Below are positions 12,401 to 23,929 of a stretch of DNA of 64,000 nucleotides, in pieces (within the stretch, counting starts at the first letter, position 1; every line of letters starts with the position of its first letter). Source of the DNA: Cucumis sativus (taxonomy: Eukaryota; Streptophyta; Magnoliopsida; Cucurbitales; Cucurbitaceae); NCBI RefSeq assembly GCF_000004075.3, contig NC_026660.2:28399498-28463497 (forward strand). Reading direction: 5' to 3'. Both the position numbers and the translations under genes were made by a program. The notes beneath the pieces were generated by a model. The model made no database searches and was not told where the DNA came from. It saw nothing but the letters and a program-made list of their open reading frames with translations.

Positions 12401-15400
12401 ATAAACGTTAATATCAGTATCCAATAAAGTTGGTCGAGGTATGTCTTATTAATTGTGATTGTGTTAAGTTGAGTCTGTTACGTTAATTTTTGTTCGATTT
12501 TTTATTTTGTTTTGTTTTATATCGATTATATCATTGAATTTAAAATTACTTATAACAATAGAGATGTCGCTACCATTAAGTATTAAATAATATAAAGTAG
12601 TAGAGGTTAGGTGGGGGATTGTTTGCCTAAGAGATGTACCCAAAAAATGAATTAAGAAATGAGATTTGTAAGAGGGTAAGAGAAGAATAGAAGAAATAAA
12701 GAAAGGAATTGAAAATGAAAATGGTTGGTAATGTGGATTTCTTAAGATGGACGTTTCCACGGTGATGATATAATCAATGGGGACATTAAATATAAAGTGT
12801 GTCTTTTTCATATTAGCAAAAGAAAATTTTCAAAAAAGAAAAAAGAAACAAAAATAGAAGCACCAACTACACAACATCATGGAATTAATAATTGTAATTA
12901 AGTGGTTTAATTTAAATTAATTCGTATGGTATTGGCCAACCTGCTTAGCTGTGGATCACCTTAATTGAATTGGACTGTGATTAATTAAAAAGACAAATTA
13001 ATTAATCAACATTTAATTCAGTGAATAGAGATTTTGTTTGCTTTTATTATCGGATCTTATAAGTCCATCAGATTTCCGTATCAGATTTTTTCATACCCCA
13101 AAATAACAACCATCACCATTATTATTATTATCATTGTTTAATATTCCTTCCTTCCTACTTTTTATTTTTTTCTTTAAAAAGCCATATAGTTTGTTTCATT
13201 TATGCTTTAAATCAAAATTTTCGTTAAAAATATCAAGATATACTTTAAAGTTTATAGTGAAAAAATAATTATTACTCACCTTTTCATGAGGTTTCATGAT
13301 TACAACATTAAAGATATAAACAAACAAAACATTGAGTTGGATAGTTATAGTTTTAAATTAGTATGTAAGCTTTCTTATTTCTTTTATAATTGAAACTACC
13401 CCTTTATTTATTTATTTTTGTTTTGTTCAATTTTGAAGTGAGTAATTGAAGAAAAATGTAGATTTTTCTAAAGCAAAGTTGTCGGTATCATCTTTCAAAA
13501 TTATCACATTTCTTTTGGTAACATCCTCAAATTAGTTTGTCTCGATGCTTCTAGCCTGAAATCGACTACTGATATGGATGTAAAAATTAACTTTTTCAAC
13601 TTTATATCTTACCTATCGATTCCTTATTACTTTCTCGACGCATTAAAAACGATAAAACGATAAAACGATAGTATGAATATAAATTTAAAAAGTTATTTGA
13701 TTCAATAAACATGTATAAAACAAAAACAATTTCACCCGATTAACTTCGACTATTTTTTATTTAAAAAAGGGTTGAATTCAATTTATATATTTTTTAAAAG
13801 TAATCAAGAAATAAATATTTTTTTAGCCACGAAAGGATTTTAGAAAAGTAATAAAGATGTATATGGTGACTAATGAAAGAGTGTGTGTATAGATAGTTGT
13901 GTAGGGTTCTTAAATTAAATGCATATCTCTCCAATTCCCAAACAATAGTGGACCCTATAATTTATTGCACACATATTATCGTAATTTAACAAAACTTATT
14001 CCACACACATAATATTAAGATATTTTTATTTCATTAATAACAAATTTTGCTATGTGATAATTTCATTAACTGGGGATTTGAATGAAGAGGACAGAGATAA
14101 ATTGATTTACTCAACTTGTTTTTCCAGAAAAATAGACAAATATTATTAGAAATTGATTTTCTTTTTGGTGTTCCTCTTAATTCAGTAATTTATATATGTA
14201 TATATACTTCTATTAAATAAAATAAAATATATAAATTTTCTTAAACAATTTTCACTAATGTACCCTGTTGGTTGGTTGTACAAATCAATTCTATAAGTAC
14301 AAATATCAAATTAACATGAAAGGTGATTTGTACTTATATTATGATTTAAGCTTTTAGTGATGTATAATAATGGCTTTAAGAAAAAAGTTAATATGAACCC
14401 TCACCATATATTTAAAAAAAAAAAAAAAGTTGCTTATGAATCAAAATAAGTATTAAAGCAGTGTGGGAGTTTTAGGTAAAAGTATTGATGATCAAAAATT
14501 GAAATTACACCACACGGAATCAATAATGGCGCCCATGTAGGGTTGGTGATTTCATTTCTAAAAAATACACTTTCTTTATACATATTTAATATAAAGTTGA
14601 GTGTAAAATCTAGAATACTAAGTTTAGAGTCCACTACTCACAATCATTAGACACGAATCTGGGCAAATATTAAATTATGTATAATATTTAAACAATCAAC
14701 CATGTGCATACGTGACAATATATATTAACTATTTTATGAGTTTAGGAAATGATGAAAGAGACATTTTTGAATGTTATGGTTAATTATTTCGTTTACTTAC
14801 CTTTGAACACTTGGATTGACCATATGGTTGGTTAGGTGAAACTTAAATATATTCCAAATCAAATGGATGCTTCCAAATCTCTTGGCTCTCTTCAATGCCA
14901 CTTTACAACTCTCCTTCTTTTTCTTTTCTGGTCCTGTTACTTCTGGAAGTCATTTATGGGTATGCTGAATTCTTCTATTTTTTCACATATTCCTTTTTCT
15001 TTTGATACCAATGTATTACGGCTCCATCTAAAATGACCCATGGTAATATAACTGTATGTAGTTTACTAACACAAAGAGTAGAGTTAAGAATAGGTAAAAG
15101 GATGAAGAGTTCTAATCTGATTTGTTGTGGAGTTGGGAAGTAAAAGGAAATGAAGTAGAAATGTTTGATTTTTCTCAACAAAAATTGAGGGAATCCCACT
15201 ATGAGTAGCACTACCACTGTCACTCTGCTTTTGGGATTGAACCCTCTTTTTTGTTCTTAATGGTTATTTTTCACACGTGTCATTTACACGCGCGCCCACC
15301 CAATTCTTTTTTTTTTTCCTTTCTAAATAAAATACATTTGTTTTTCATCGAGTCTCTTTATTTCATAATTTTCTTTTTAGATTTAGAAACCAACTTGAGC

Positions 15401-17292
15401 ATAATACAAACATTTTAAACTTACTGCGGATTTCATTTTTTCACAACACATTTAGCTAAAAAAATCATTTGTTGTTTTAATTATTATCAACCACTTGAAT
15501 CATGATTTGATGTATTATCAACTTTAGAGATGAAATTAAAACTAAAAAAACATAGCACTCTCTAATTTTTAGATTACGCGTATTAAGAACAATACATTAA
15601 GATATTTCATAGGAACAAAAAGAGAAAAGAAAAAAGAAGTTTATTTTTTTAAAAAGTACACTCTTTTTGTTAAATGGAGTTTGATTATTGAATTCGAACT
15701 CCACTCATTCAAAGCTCCTTTTTAAATTCATAATTTCTGCATCAACTTTCATAAATAATTGGATGGTTAAAGTTTTAAAAATTATCAAAAATATAACTAT
15801 TGATAAAATATTTATACATATTGTAGAGAAAAAATCCTTTAAAATTTTATACATCATTAATTCATTCTTATTGTTTTAGTTGCCAAACTCAAATTTTCTT
15901 AATACATACATACATATAATATATATATGTTTTTCTTGACGGAAAGAAGATAAATAACAAAAGAAAAAAGCAATTTGAAAAAGAAAAAAGTGATTCTCTT
16001 TTGAAATAAAATAAAGAGAAGACAAAATAGGAAAAGAAACTTTATCGAAAAGAAATATATATATATAAATATATTTTTCTTTATGTGTTTGTTTGTTGAA
16101 AAAAATCTAATTAAGATTAAGTGAAGGAAGTTCACTAACCACAACCACAAATTATAAAATAATTAAACTTTAGATTTTGAATGGTAAATGAGTCGGTGGG
16201 TTACTAATGTTTGGCTCTTCTTTTTCCTTCACATTAATTATTTTAATTCCCACAAAATTATAAGCTTTCCTTTTCTCATTTAATATTTAGTTGTTCAACA
16301 CAACTCCTCCTTTCTACCCTCTTTTTTTAATTTTCCATTTAAAGTCAACCTCACTATCTTTTTCTTCAATTTCATTTTCAATATTCCCATCCATTTCAAC
16401 TTTCTCACTCACCCACATATTTATACTTTCATTTTAATTACTTCTATTTTACCTTAGTTTTAAGTAAGACTTGTATGTATGTATGCATTGTCTTCAATAC
16501 ACACAAATGATAACATCACTAAATGTAACACATCATATCTTCTTAGATTAATTTTTTAATTTTTTAAAGATTTTTAATTCAAAACCTATTGATTTTCTTT
16601 GATAATAAATACAGCATCCTCATGCTATTTTTCTTTTTGTAAGAGCCCACAATAATTCTTTTGGCTCCACCTCCAACTCTTACCTACCTCTTCCTTAGCC
16701 AACCCCTCTACATTTAGCATAAATTATTGCATCCATCAACTATGCATGTCAACCAATGCTATCTTTAAGCTAAAACTAATTACTCTCCCTTACACTTCTC
16801 TCTATAAATATTGTAACATAATTTACAATTGTTAATATTTTTTCTATTAGCCTCACTATTTATTTTTTATAAATCTTTTAAAAAATAGGATAAGTCTTAA
16901 GGTTTATGTACGCTTTTTAAGCTTATTTTTCTTCTACAAGAGAATTGAACAACAACAAACCTCATGTTACACTAGCATGCAGATGTATGTCAATATGTTA
17001 GATTTTACATTTGAAAGGGTATTCTCCCGTTTAATACATGATTTGTAATTAATGATGACTATGGGAGTGGGGGTTGAATAACAGATCATCCCAATTAAAG
17101 TGAAGTTAAGCTTTAGAAAATATGACATCAATGATGATTTTAGCATTTCTTCCATACAATTGGACTAATCTCAGCTCATTTATTAAAGCTCATTGGGCTT
17201 TTGTATTCTCCAAGCCCATTTTCACTTTGCTCATTTAAATTTCAATGCATACAACTTTTTTTTTTTTTTTTTTTTTAATGAAAAATTCATTG
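9401..17292. other. Gene-poor AT-rich intergenic stretch
   Basis: About 7.9 kb with no supportable gene on either strand. Open frames are short, Phe/Leu/Lys-rich and lack recognisable motifs or splice partners. Only two places stand out. One is an ATG frame of 57 codons at 14863-15036 (+) whose start resembles a signal peptide. The other is a promoter-like patch at about 16620-16830 with ACCTACC motifs and a TATA box (CTATAAATA, about 16801-16809) that leads into no visible ORF. An ACACGTGTC site lies near 15272. The rest is low-complexity A/T with many short inverted repeats, likely decayed transposons. Confidence 0.55.
14863..15036 (+). CDS. Hypothetical short ORF with signal-peptide-like start
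   Basis: Fifty-seven codons starting at ATG 14863. The first 35 residues have a polar start, then a hydrophobic run (TTLLLFLFWSCYFW), as in secreted peptides. A splice-like donor (GG|GTATGC) follows at about 14957, so the true product could differ. No mature peptide motif (CLE, RALF, EPF, PSK) was recognised downstream. It may be chance in AT-rich DNA. Confidence 0.15.
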   Translation: MDASKSLGSLQCHFTTLLLFLFWSCYFWKSFMGMLNSSIFSHIPFSFDTNVLRLHLK

Positions 17293-17460
17293 CATACGAT
17301 AGAGATGATTTGTAAGACAATCAAACAATTTATTATTATTTTTTTAAAAAAGAAAAGAATCCCACTAGAAAGTTACGAAATTAAAAAAAAAATGTCAAAG
17401 CGAGATAAATTTGACGGACTAACATATAGATGTGTTATTGTGGTTTGGATTTTCCACTCA
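17293..17460 (+). repeat. Diverged dispersed repeat, copy 1
   Basis: Shares an ordered series of matching blocks with 17762-17970: GATAGAGATG, TCAATCAAACAATTT after a TGTAAG, a T/A-rich spacer, GAATCCCAC/GAGTCCCAC, GAAAGTT.GAAATTAAAAAA, and CATATAGATGTGTTA near the end, followed by TTTGGATT.CCCAC-like sequence. Copy 1 is shorter in its middle. No ORF. Confidence 0.6.
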
Positions 17461-17761
17461 TAAATGACCAACTAGCATGTATATAATCTCAACAATCATA
17501 TAATTCCCTCCATATGTATACACAAAGTAACAATAAAATTATTCATAATAGAAATGGTGAATAAAGTTAAATTAGTTCATACTGTGTCGATAAAGTTAAG
17601 AATAAGAGAAAGTCGATTATATTTCTATTAAAGTATGCCATTGTTGACATTGAAATATATAAAGCATCGTTGATACCAATCGGTATCCTCATTCTTATAA
17701 ACACATTATTATTTTCTTTTTAAGATTGGCAAAATCAACCATGGCGGTTTATTCTATATAA

Positions 17762-17970
17762 ACTATGATAGAGATGGTCTGTAAGTCAATCAAACAATTT
17801 TATAATAATAATAATTGTTATTATTTTAAAAAAAGAGTCCCACAGAAAAGTTCTGAAATTAAAAAACAATAGTTTTAATTTTAAAGACACACCAAAACGT
17901 GCAAAACTCAACCGACATATAGATGTGTTAACAACAAAAAGGTTGGTGCTAGTTTGGATTCCCCACACGT
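17762..17970 (+). repeat. Diverged dispersed repeat, copy 2
   Basis: Second copy of the element at 17293-17460, in the same orientation and about 470 bp downstream. It carries an extra 40 bp or so in the second half. It lies just downstream of the 3' end of the inositol monophosphatase gene. Either an old local duplication or two insertions of one non-autonomous element. Confidence 0.6.
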
Positions 17971-18133
17971 AAAAAGAGTTTCAAAGACAATTTCAAGTTT
18001 CAACTCTAGGATTGAATTTTAATCATACAACAATTCAAGAGATAAGCTAACGATTATAACATTAAATTAACTTGTTGATTGCCTTGAAGTTGTGGAATTG
18101 GTACCTATTGTTGTCAATACAGGTATATTCTGA

Positions 18134-20314
18134 TCAAGGATGTGCCAAAGCTTCAACAAATGTCTCTTTGAGAAGTGGATTAGAAGCAGCAAGTCTCGTA
18201 GCTGTGATATCAAAATCTCTACCAGATCTGAAGCAAGAAACCACAGCCAGTAAAACCCAAATCAAACATTCAAGTTTCTCAACTCATCGATCAATGTTGA
18301 AGACCACAAAAGACATCATAAAGAGAGAAACTCTCTGTGATTACTTACGGGTCATAGACTAATCCTCCAGCTTCCGTTAAGATTACAGCGCCAGCAGCTG
18401 CGTCCCAAGGACCTCCATAGCAATTTATATAAAATAGATCGATTCTTCCACAGGCAACATCACAGAGACTTAATGCACACGATCCATTTATCCTAAGAGA
18501 TCTCACCTACAGGCATTATAGATAGGGTATGATGATAATAACCAAAGCCAATTTGGATTAAGATGTTAACTTTCGAATGTAACCAACTGTATGCACCTTA
18601 AAGAGAAGCCTGTTAATTCTGCCAGTAATATCATCGATTGTTGATTTTTCACGTGAAGTTCCAGTCTGCTCATCCAGTAATCAATAATTAAGATGGTTTT
18701 TCACCCTGTTTAATTTAAAGTGTGGTATAAGATCTTGATTTGAGTGCTGATATTAACCTCACTAGCCAGAAGGCATTTGATTAGTTGATCTTGGGAGGAT
18801 ACTGCAGAACGTAGAAATTCATTTAAGAAAAGAGAAATAATGCAAAACTTTAGCATAGTTTACCCATGTTATGAAATGAAAAATAAAGAAACAAAAAAGA
18901 GTAAAATAACAAGAAATCAACAAACAGTGTTCACCAACCGTGTGTCAGTTACGTCCATAAGATAAAGAGGGAATAGTTTTATTAGAGTTAATAATTCAAA
19001 ATACAGAGGTGCCTGTATAAATGTAGAGTTTATATAGTATTTCTCTAAACCCCTAGGGTTAAAAACGTTGATGAAGAATACGTAAATAACTTAGCCAACA
19101 TATTCCAAGGTATGTCAACAACTTGAAAGGTAGAAGGGAAGAATTTAAAAGATCACAAAAATTCACCTTTAATGGCTTTCCCATTGAGATAAGCACCTTG
19201 TCCACGAATACCAGTAAAAAGCTATACATGATAAGGAGAACACTGAATCAAACTATAAATGACTTCGGCCCATAAATGCTGATATGGTAGTGAGTATTAA
19301 AAGTACAAAGAAAAAATCAAAATAAGTGTAAAATTTCAGACATTATAAAGTAGAATTCCAATTATATCATTCTAACAAGTCATAGTTAAACTTAATACGT
19401 GAAAGAATAGGAAATGGTGGAGCCTATATTTCCTCACCTCATCAATGATTGGATTGAATACAACACCAACTGTTGGAACTTTGCCAATAGTTAAACCAAT
19501 TGAGACACAAACAAAAGGATATCTGGAAAAAAAAAAGTTATTGAGATTTTATAAACAATAAATGAGATTCGATAACCACAGAGCATATAAGTAAACTAGC
19601 ACCCGTGAACGAAGTTCGTAGTTCCATCAATGGGATCAACAATCCATGTGGGCTCATCAGTCAGCTCCATAGTACCATAAGCTGCACTAGTCTCTTCTCC
19701 AATGAACTAAAACAGTGAACGATTGAACCAAATAAAATCACAACCAAACAAAATGACAGAATTCTCCCCTGAAGAAACTGACTAAGACTTAACCTTGTGC
19801 GATGGGAAACACTGCTTGAGATGACTAAACACAAGATCTTCACAAGCTTTGTCAGTTTCAGTAACCAAATCCACCTGCATTCCAAGACAAAACTTATTAG
19901 AATCCAGAAACAAAACAAAGGGAATTGAGATTGACCCTGAGATAGTGAGTATAATAAAGGGTACCTCTCCTTTGTGTTCGACATGTTTGGTCTGGTAAAA
20001 TTTCTCCTGGATCAACTACAAGAAATAAAAATCAGAGAAAAACCCAAATCATTATATAGGTAAAAACGAGGGTGGAGTGAATTTGGAAAGCGAAATAAGT
20101 AGAGGAGTAAACAAGAAGAAAGATCAGACCTGTCCGGCTTTCTTGGCGGCATCGACAGCAGCGGCGAGAAAGCCCTGAAGGGAATCTAAAATCAGAGGAA
20201 AAATTGACAGAAATCGATTAGAATGGAAAGTTAGGGATGAATAAACGGGTAAAATTGACACTCAATAGATTGAGAAATTGCCATAGCATTAGCCAACCCA
20301 CCATTCCCCGACAT
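18134..20314 (-). CDS. VTC4: Inositol monophosphatase / L-galactose-1-phosphate phosphatase
   Basis: Encodes about 283 residues in 11 exons: 20314-20260, 20185-20130, 20015-19965, 19874-19794, 19706-19603, 19522-19438, 19221-19167, 18801-18758, 18665-18597, 18506-18349, 18227-18134. The family hydrolyses myo-inositol phosphate and, in plants (VTC4), L-galactose 1-phosphate on the route to ascorbate, using Mg2+. All metal-site motifs are present: [12 protein letters not shown] at residues 84-86, DPIDGTT at 105-111 and WDAAAG at 234-239. AtVTC4 has 271 residues. The N-terminus is uncertain: the first exon's donor is weak, and either [15 protein letters not shown] (donor after 20260) or a start ten bases downstream with the donor after 20262 keeps the frame. 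No transit peptide is obvious. It is the second inositol-related gene in the window, about 13 kb from INT4. Confidence 0.93.
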
Positions 20315-22052
20315 TATTGTGTGTTTTGATTGTGAAGAAATTAGAAATGGGATTTAAAAAATGGTGTGTTATTGGATCACAGCATTAGCTAATACGAACA
20401 TGCATACGATGTAAGGGTGCGTGATTAGCGATTGAAGGAGTTGATAGTGGAGTAGGGGAAGAAGAAGCCAGAAAGAGGAATGAGAAGAAGTTTGTAGCAT
20501 ACTAACCTAAGCTCTTATTTTGGAAAATTTTGTAGTTAGGTGATGACATGACCATTACTTGTTAAAACATAACTTTACTTATTATTTTGGTAAATTTGAT
20601 CAAATACCATAAGACTATTACTTGTTATTGATGGGATGATGAAAGGAAAATGCTTGGTTAAAGATAAAATGGAATAAATGAAAAAAAAAAAAGTAGACGA
20701 TGGTCTCGTGGATAAAGTTTCCATGCTAAGGTAAAATAATTCAAGATTGTTCATAACCGTGAGTATTGCAAAAAGTGAGTAATCAACAGCTAAATTATGA
20801 AATGAAAAATTATTGAGAAAGAAAATTGTGTTAAAAATTATATATATGGAATGAATTAATCAATCTAAACATTGGTTTGAATTATGCTATATTATAAACT
20901 CCATTGTTTTACTATAAATCGCATAAAAATGTTAATTATATTGGGTAGCTTCTCGAAAGTGGATGATATTCTTTTTTTTCGTACGCAATGTTTTTGTTAT
21001 TTATTTATTAAGTTGAAAGTATTTGATAAGAATTAAGTTTGTTATTTAAAAATGAGGAATAAAAATATGATCCGTCAGAGTGGAAAAAAAGAGATAAGTT
21101 TGGTATAAAGAATTGGTTCATATTGAAATATTCCATTTGATTAAAATCAATTCGCGAGGGTCCTCAAAAGGAAAAGGAAAAATCAATTGGTGAGAATATA
21201 TTCCCTAACAACATTAATAAGTGCAAATAAATCAAAACTAAACTTAAATATTGGGAACACATCCTTGTTTGTTTTGGAAATTTAATGTAAGTGATAAATC
21301 TATCAAATATATATATATAATATGACAAAATTCTAGATTATATTAACCAGAAATATTGGTAAATTTTGTTACAATAGTAATATTAATAGATACTTATATA
21401 ATATAAAATTTTGATAATATTTTTTGGTTTATTTTGCTTTGTTTAAAATTGCCTTGTATTGTTTAGTACGAGAGGGTAGATGCTTTGGATTGAATGTATT
21501 ATTTGATATGATGTTTATAGCTAATTGGAATTAGAAACTAACTCATAATTTACAACCACTAAAACCTCCCAAATAAGTATGATTTAAATTCTAAGGATTG
21601 GGTTAGACATGAATTGAATTGCCTTGAGATTAAAGATTTTAGACAAATAACAAATTTCTCACCCAAATTTTGAACACTTTAGAATATAGGATGATCATTT
21701 TCACTCGAATGTTATATATGCGTGCAACTCAAGACATGAATTGCAAATTCAACATGTTCTCTGCCAAAGTTTGAAACAAATACAAAGGCTGAATTTGATT
21801 CATCGTCAAAACTCATTAAAATGACCTAATAGTAAGACTTGGTAGGCATGTTCATATTAAAACGTCACGACAAGAATAAAACTGAAAAAGTATTAAAATT
21901 ACATCAACGTTATATACAAAAGTGTAATTAATAATTTGATGTTTGGTACGTTTGTATTTTTGTAATTATTCACTTAACACAATTTTGCATAGCTTGGCCC
22001 CCTTCATATAGTGGGGTATGTGTTTTGTGGGCTTGATTTTTTGTGCACCTGT
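20315..22052. other. Intergenic DNA upstream of the inositol monophosphatase gene
   Basis: Promoter side of the minus-strand phosphatase gene, becoming AT-rich away from it. No ORF, RNA gene or clear transposon was recognised. Confidence 0.5.
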
Positions 22053-22830
22053 ATATAGAGATGTCTATGGGACGGTATGAGGCCAGGATGCCACTTCGCG
22101 TCCCCGTCTCCGTCGTGGCAACCCTATCACATTCTTCATTCCCACCAATTTTTTCACATGGAACGGGACGGGGATTTGCCACGGAGATCGAGTTCCGTGG
22201 AAAAAATATATATATATATATATTTGAAGGTTAAATTTCATTTTTAATCCACACCTTTAATTGTATATACATTTTCAATGTTATTTTTATTTTCGATACA
22301 ATATTATCAATTTTATTATTTAAAACCACTAAAATGTCAAATTGTAACTTATTGTTTATAAAAGTAAAAAGTAACTATTAGAAGATAAATTCAACCATAA
22401 AATTAAAAAATCTATAAAAAAAAAAATCAAACATCAATCTAAAAACTAACTATTAGAAGATAAATTCATTCATAAAATTAAAAAATCTATACAAAAAAAT
22501 CAAACATCAATCTAAAAACTAACTATTAGAAGATAAATTCATTCATAAAATTAAAAATTCTATACAAAAAAATCAAAGATCAATCTAAAAACTAACTATT
22601 AGAAGATAAATTCATTCATAAAATTAAAAAATCTATACAAAAAAAAAAAAATCAAAAATCAATCTAAATATTATAACAAAGTCTTCGATTACATTTTAAT
22701 AATATTTTTAACCGGAGCGGGGACGGGGTTGGGGCCGGGAATGAATTCCCCATCCACATTCCATCTTCCGTGTATTCAGAGACTCCCCACCAGTTTGAGG
22801 TGGGTCCCCGTGGGTTAAATTGACATCTCT
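22053..22830. mobile_element. hAT-like non-autonomous transposon with internal tandem array
   Basis: The ends are short inverted repeats: TAGAGATGTC at about 22056-22065 and GACATCTCT at 22822-22830. AGAGATGTC-type ends are typical of hAT elements. The bases ACCTGT occur on both sides (22047-22052 and 22831-22836), consistent with a target-site duplication of the hAT size class that has partly decayed. Both subterminal zones are GC-rich with runs such as GGGACGGGGATT and GGGGACGGGGTTGGGG in mirrored arrangement. The interior is AT-rich and contains four tandem units (separate entry). There is no transposase ORF, so it depended on an autonomous relative. Confidence 0.6.
22371..22668. repeat. 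Minisatellite of four 73-76 bp units
   Basis: The anchor TAACTATTAGAAGATAAATTCA recurs starting at 22372, 22447, 22520 and 22593. Each unit continues with CATAAAATTAAAAA, CTATACAAAAAAATCAAA and ATCAATCTAAA. The units are nearly identical, so they expanded recently. The array lies inside the hAT-like element. Confidence 0.9.
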
Positions 22831-23929
22831 ACCTGTGATTTACTATTATTTGTTTGAAATCCGTTTATTTTTATAAAAAAGTGATGGTTATGTCATTCAT
22901 GCAAATTGTGATTCTCTCTCCTCCATGCCGAGAGGAGGTTTATATATAACCGTTAATCTATACTTCATGCAAATGTTAGTCATAAACACTCTTAATTTTG
23001 TATATGTTCCAAAATATATAACGTACATATTAGGAAGACAGTGAGAGAATATATTAATATCACGAATGATACCCAAATCAACACAAAAACAACTATGTAT
23101 TTACATTAAAACAAATAATACTAAAAAAGAAAAAGAAAAACATATATCAAATAATATGAAAAGAAAAGAGTTTGTGAAATGAAAAATAAAAGAATGCATT
23201 TACTGAATCCGAATTGAAAAATGAAAACTAATTATAATGAGAAAAATAAAAAGTAAAAGAAATAGTTTTGCGTAATCCTTTTTATTATAATTATATAAAG
23301 AGAAGGAAAAATGAAAGAAAAAGGATATTTTAAAATTTCAACTAGAGACTCGGTGGTTATTAGTACTCAAAAGCGGTAACCTCCGCGGAGTGTGCACAAA
23401 ATTACAAAATACCGCGCTTGTGGTAACCACTTTTGCTAACCTACGGTTCGCATTCGCAATTACCACGGGCTTAAATTTAATCACAATTCAACAAAGGAAA
23501 TATTATAATCAGGTGCTTAGGTTAATATTGAAGTTTGAAATCCGGGCGGTTGGTTCGTGGGGGGATGAAGGCGATTGGATGACGTGGAGAGATCAGGGCC
23601 ATACACGTATAAAAGATTAGAAACAAAAGTTACGGTTACAAGTAAAGTTATGGTACAACTTGCGTACCAAAGCATTATCCTTTTTTTTTTCCGAATACGA
23701 AAGTTCGTAATAATAAATCTTTTCTGAAATTTCGGTGTGGTTGGTGATGACGCCTTTGACGTGAACCATTCCAACTTTTCTTCTTCTTCATCATCTCTCC
23801 GACCGCCACCGATCGTCGTTACCGTCCGCCGTAACTTCTCTCCTCCTACTCCTACGCCGATTCTTTATCTTTTCTGTTTATTTTCTGATCGTCCTTTTGT
23901 CTTATTTGGTGGTGGGTGGCCCACCTTCA
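22831..23929. other. Upstream region and 5' leader of UPL5
   Basis: AT-rich to about 23340, then more GC-balanced toward the gene. A five-codon upstream ORF (ATG at 23747, TGA ending 23764) precedes the main start. The long frame at 23737-24093 overlaps the start of UPL5 in another frame, opens on GTG and is a shadow. Confidence 0.5.

Noticed and set aside
12464-12811. 115-codon minus-strand frame
   Set aside because: Low-complexity Ile/Ser/Thr-rich AT-driven sequence with no motif.
16620-16830. Promoter-like patch with ACCTACC motifs and a TATA box
   Set aside because: No ORF, hairpin precursor or splice chain follows on the + strand, so no gene is called.
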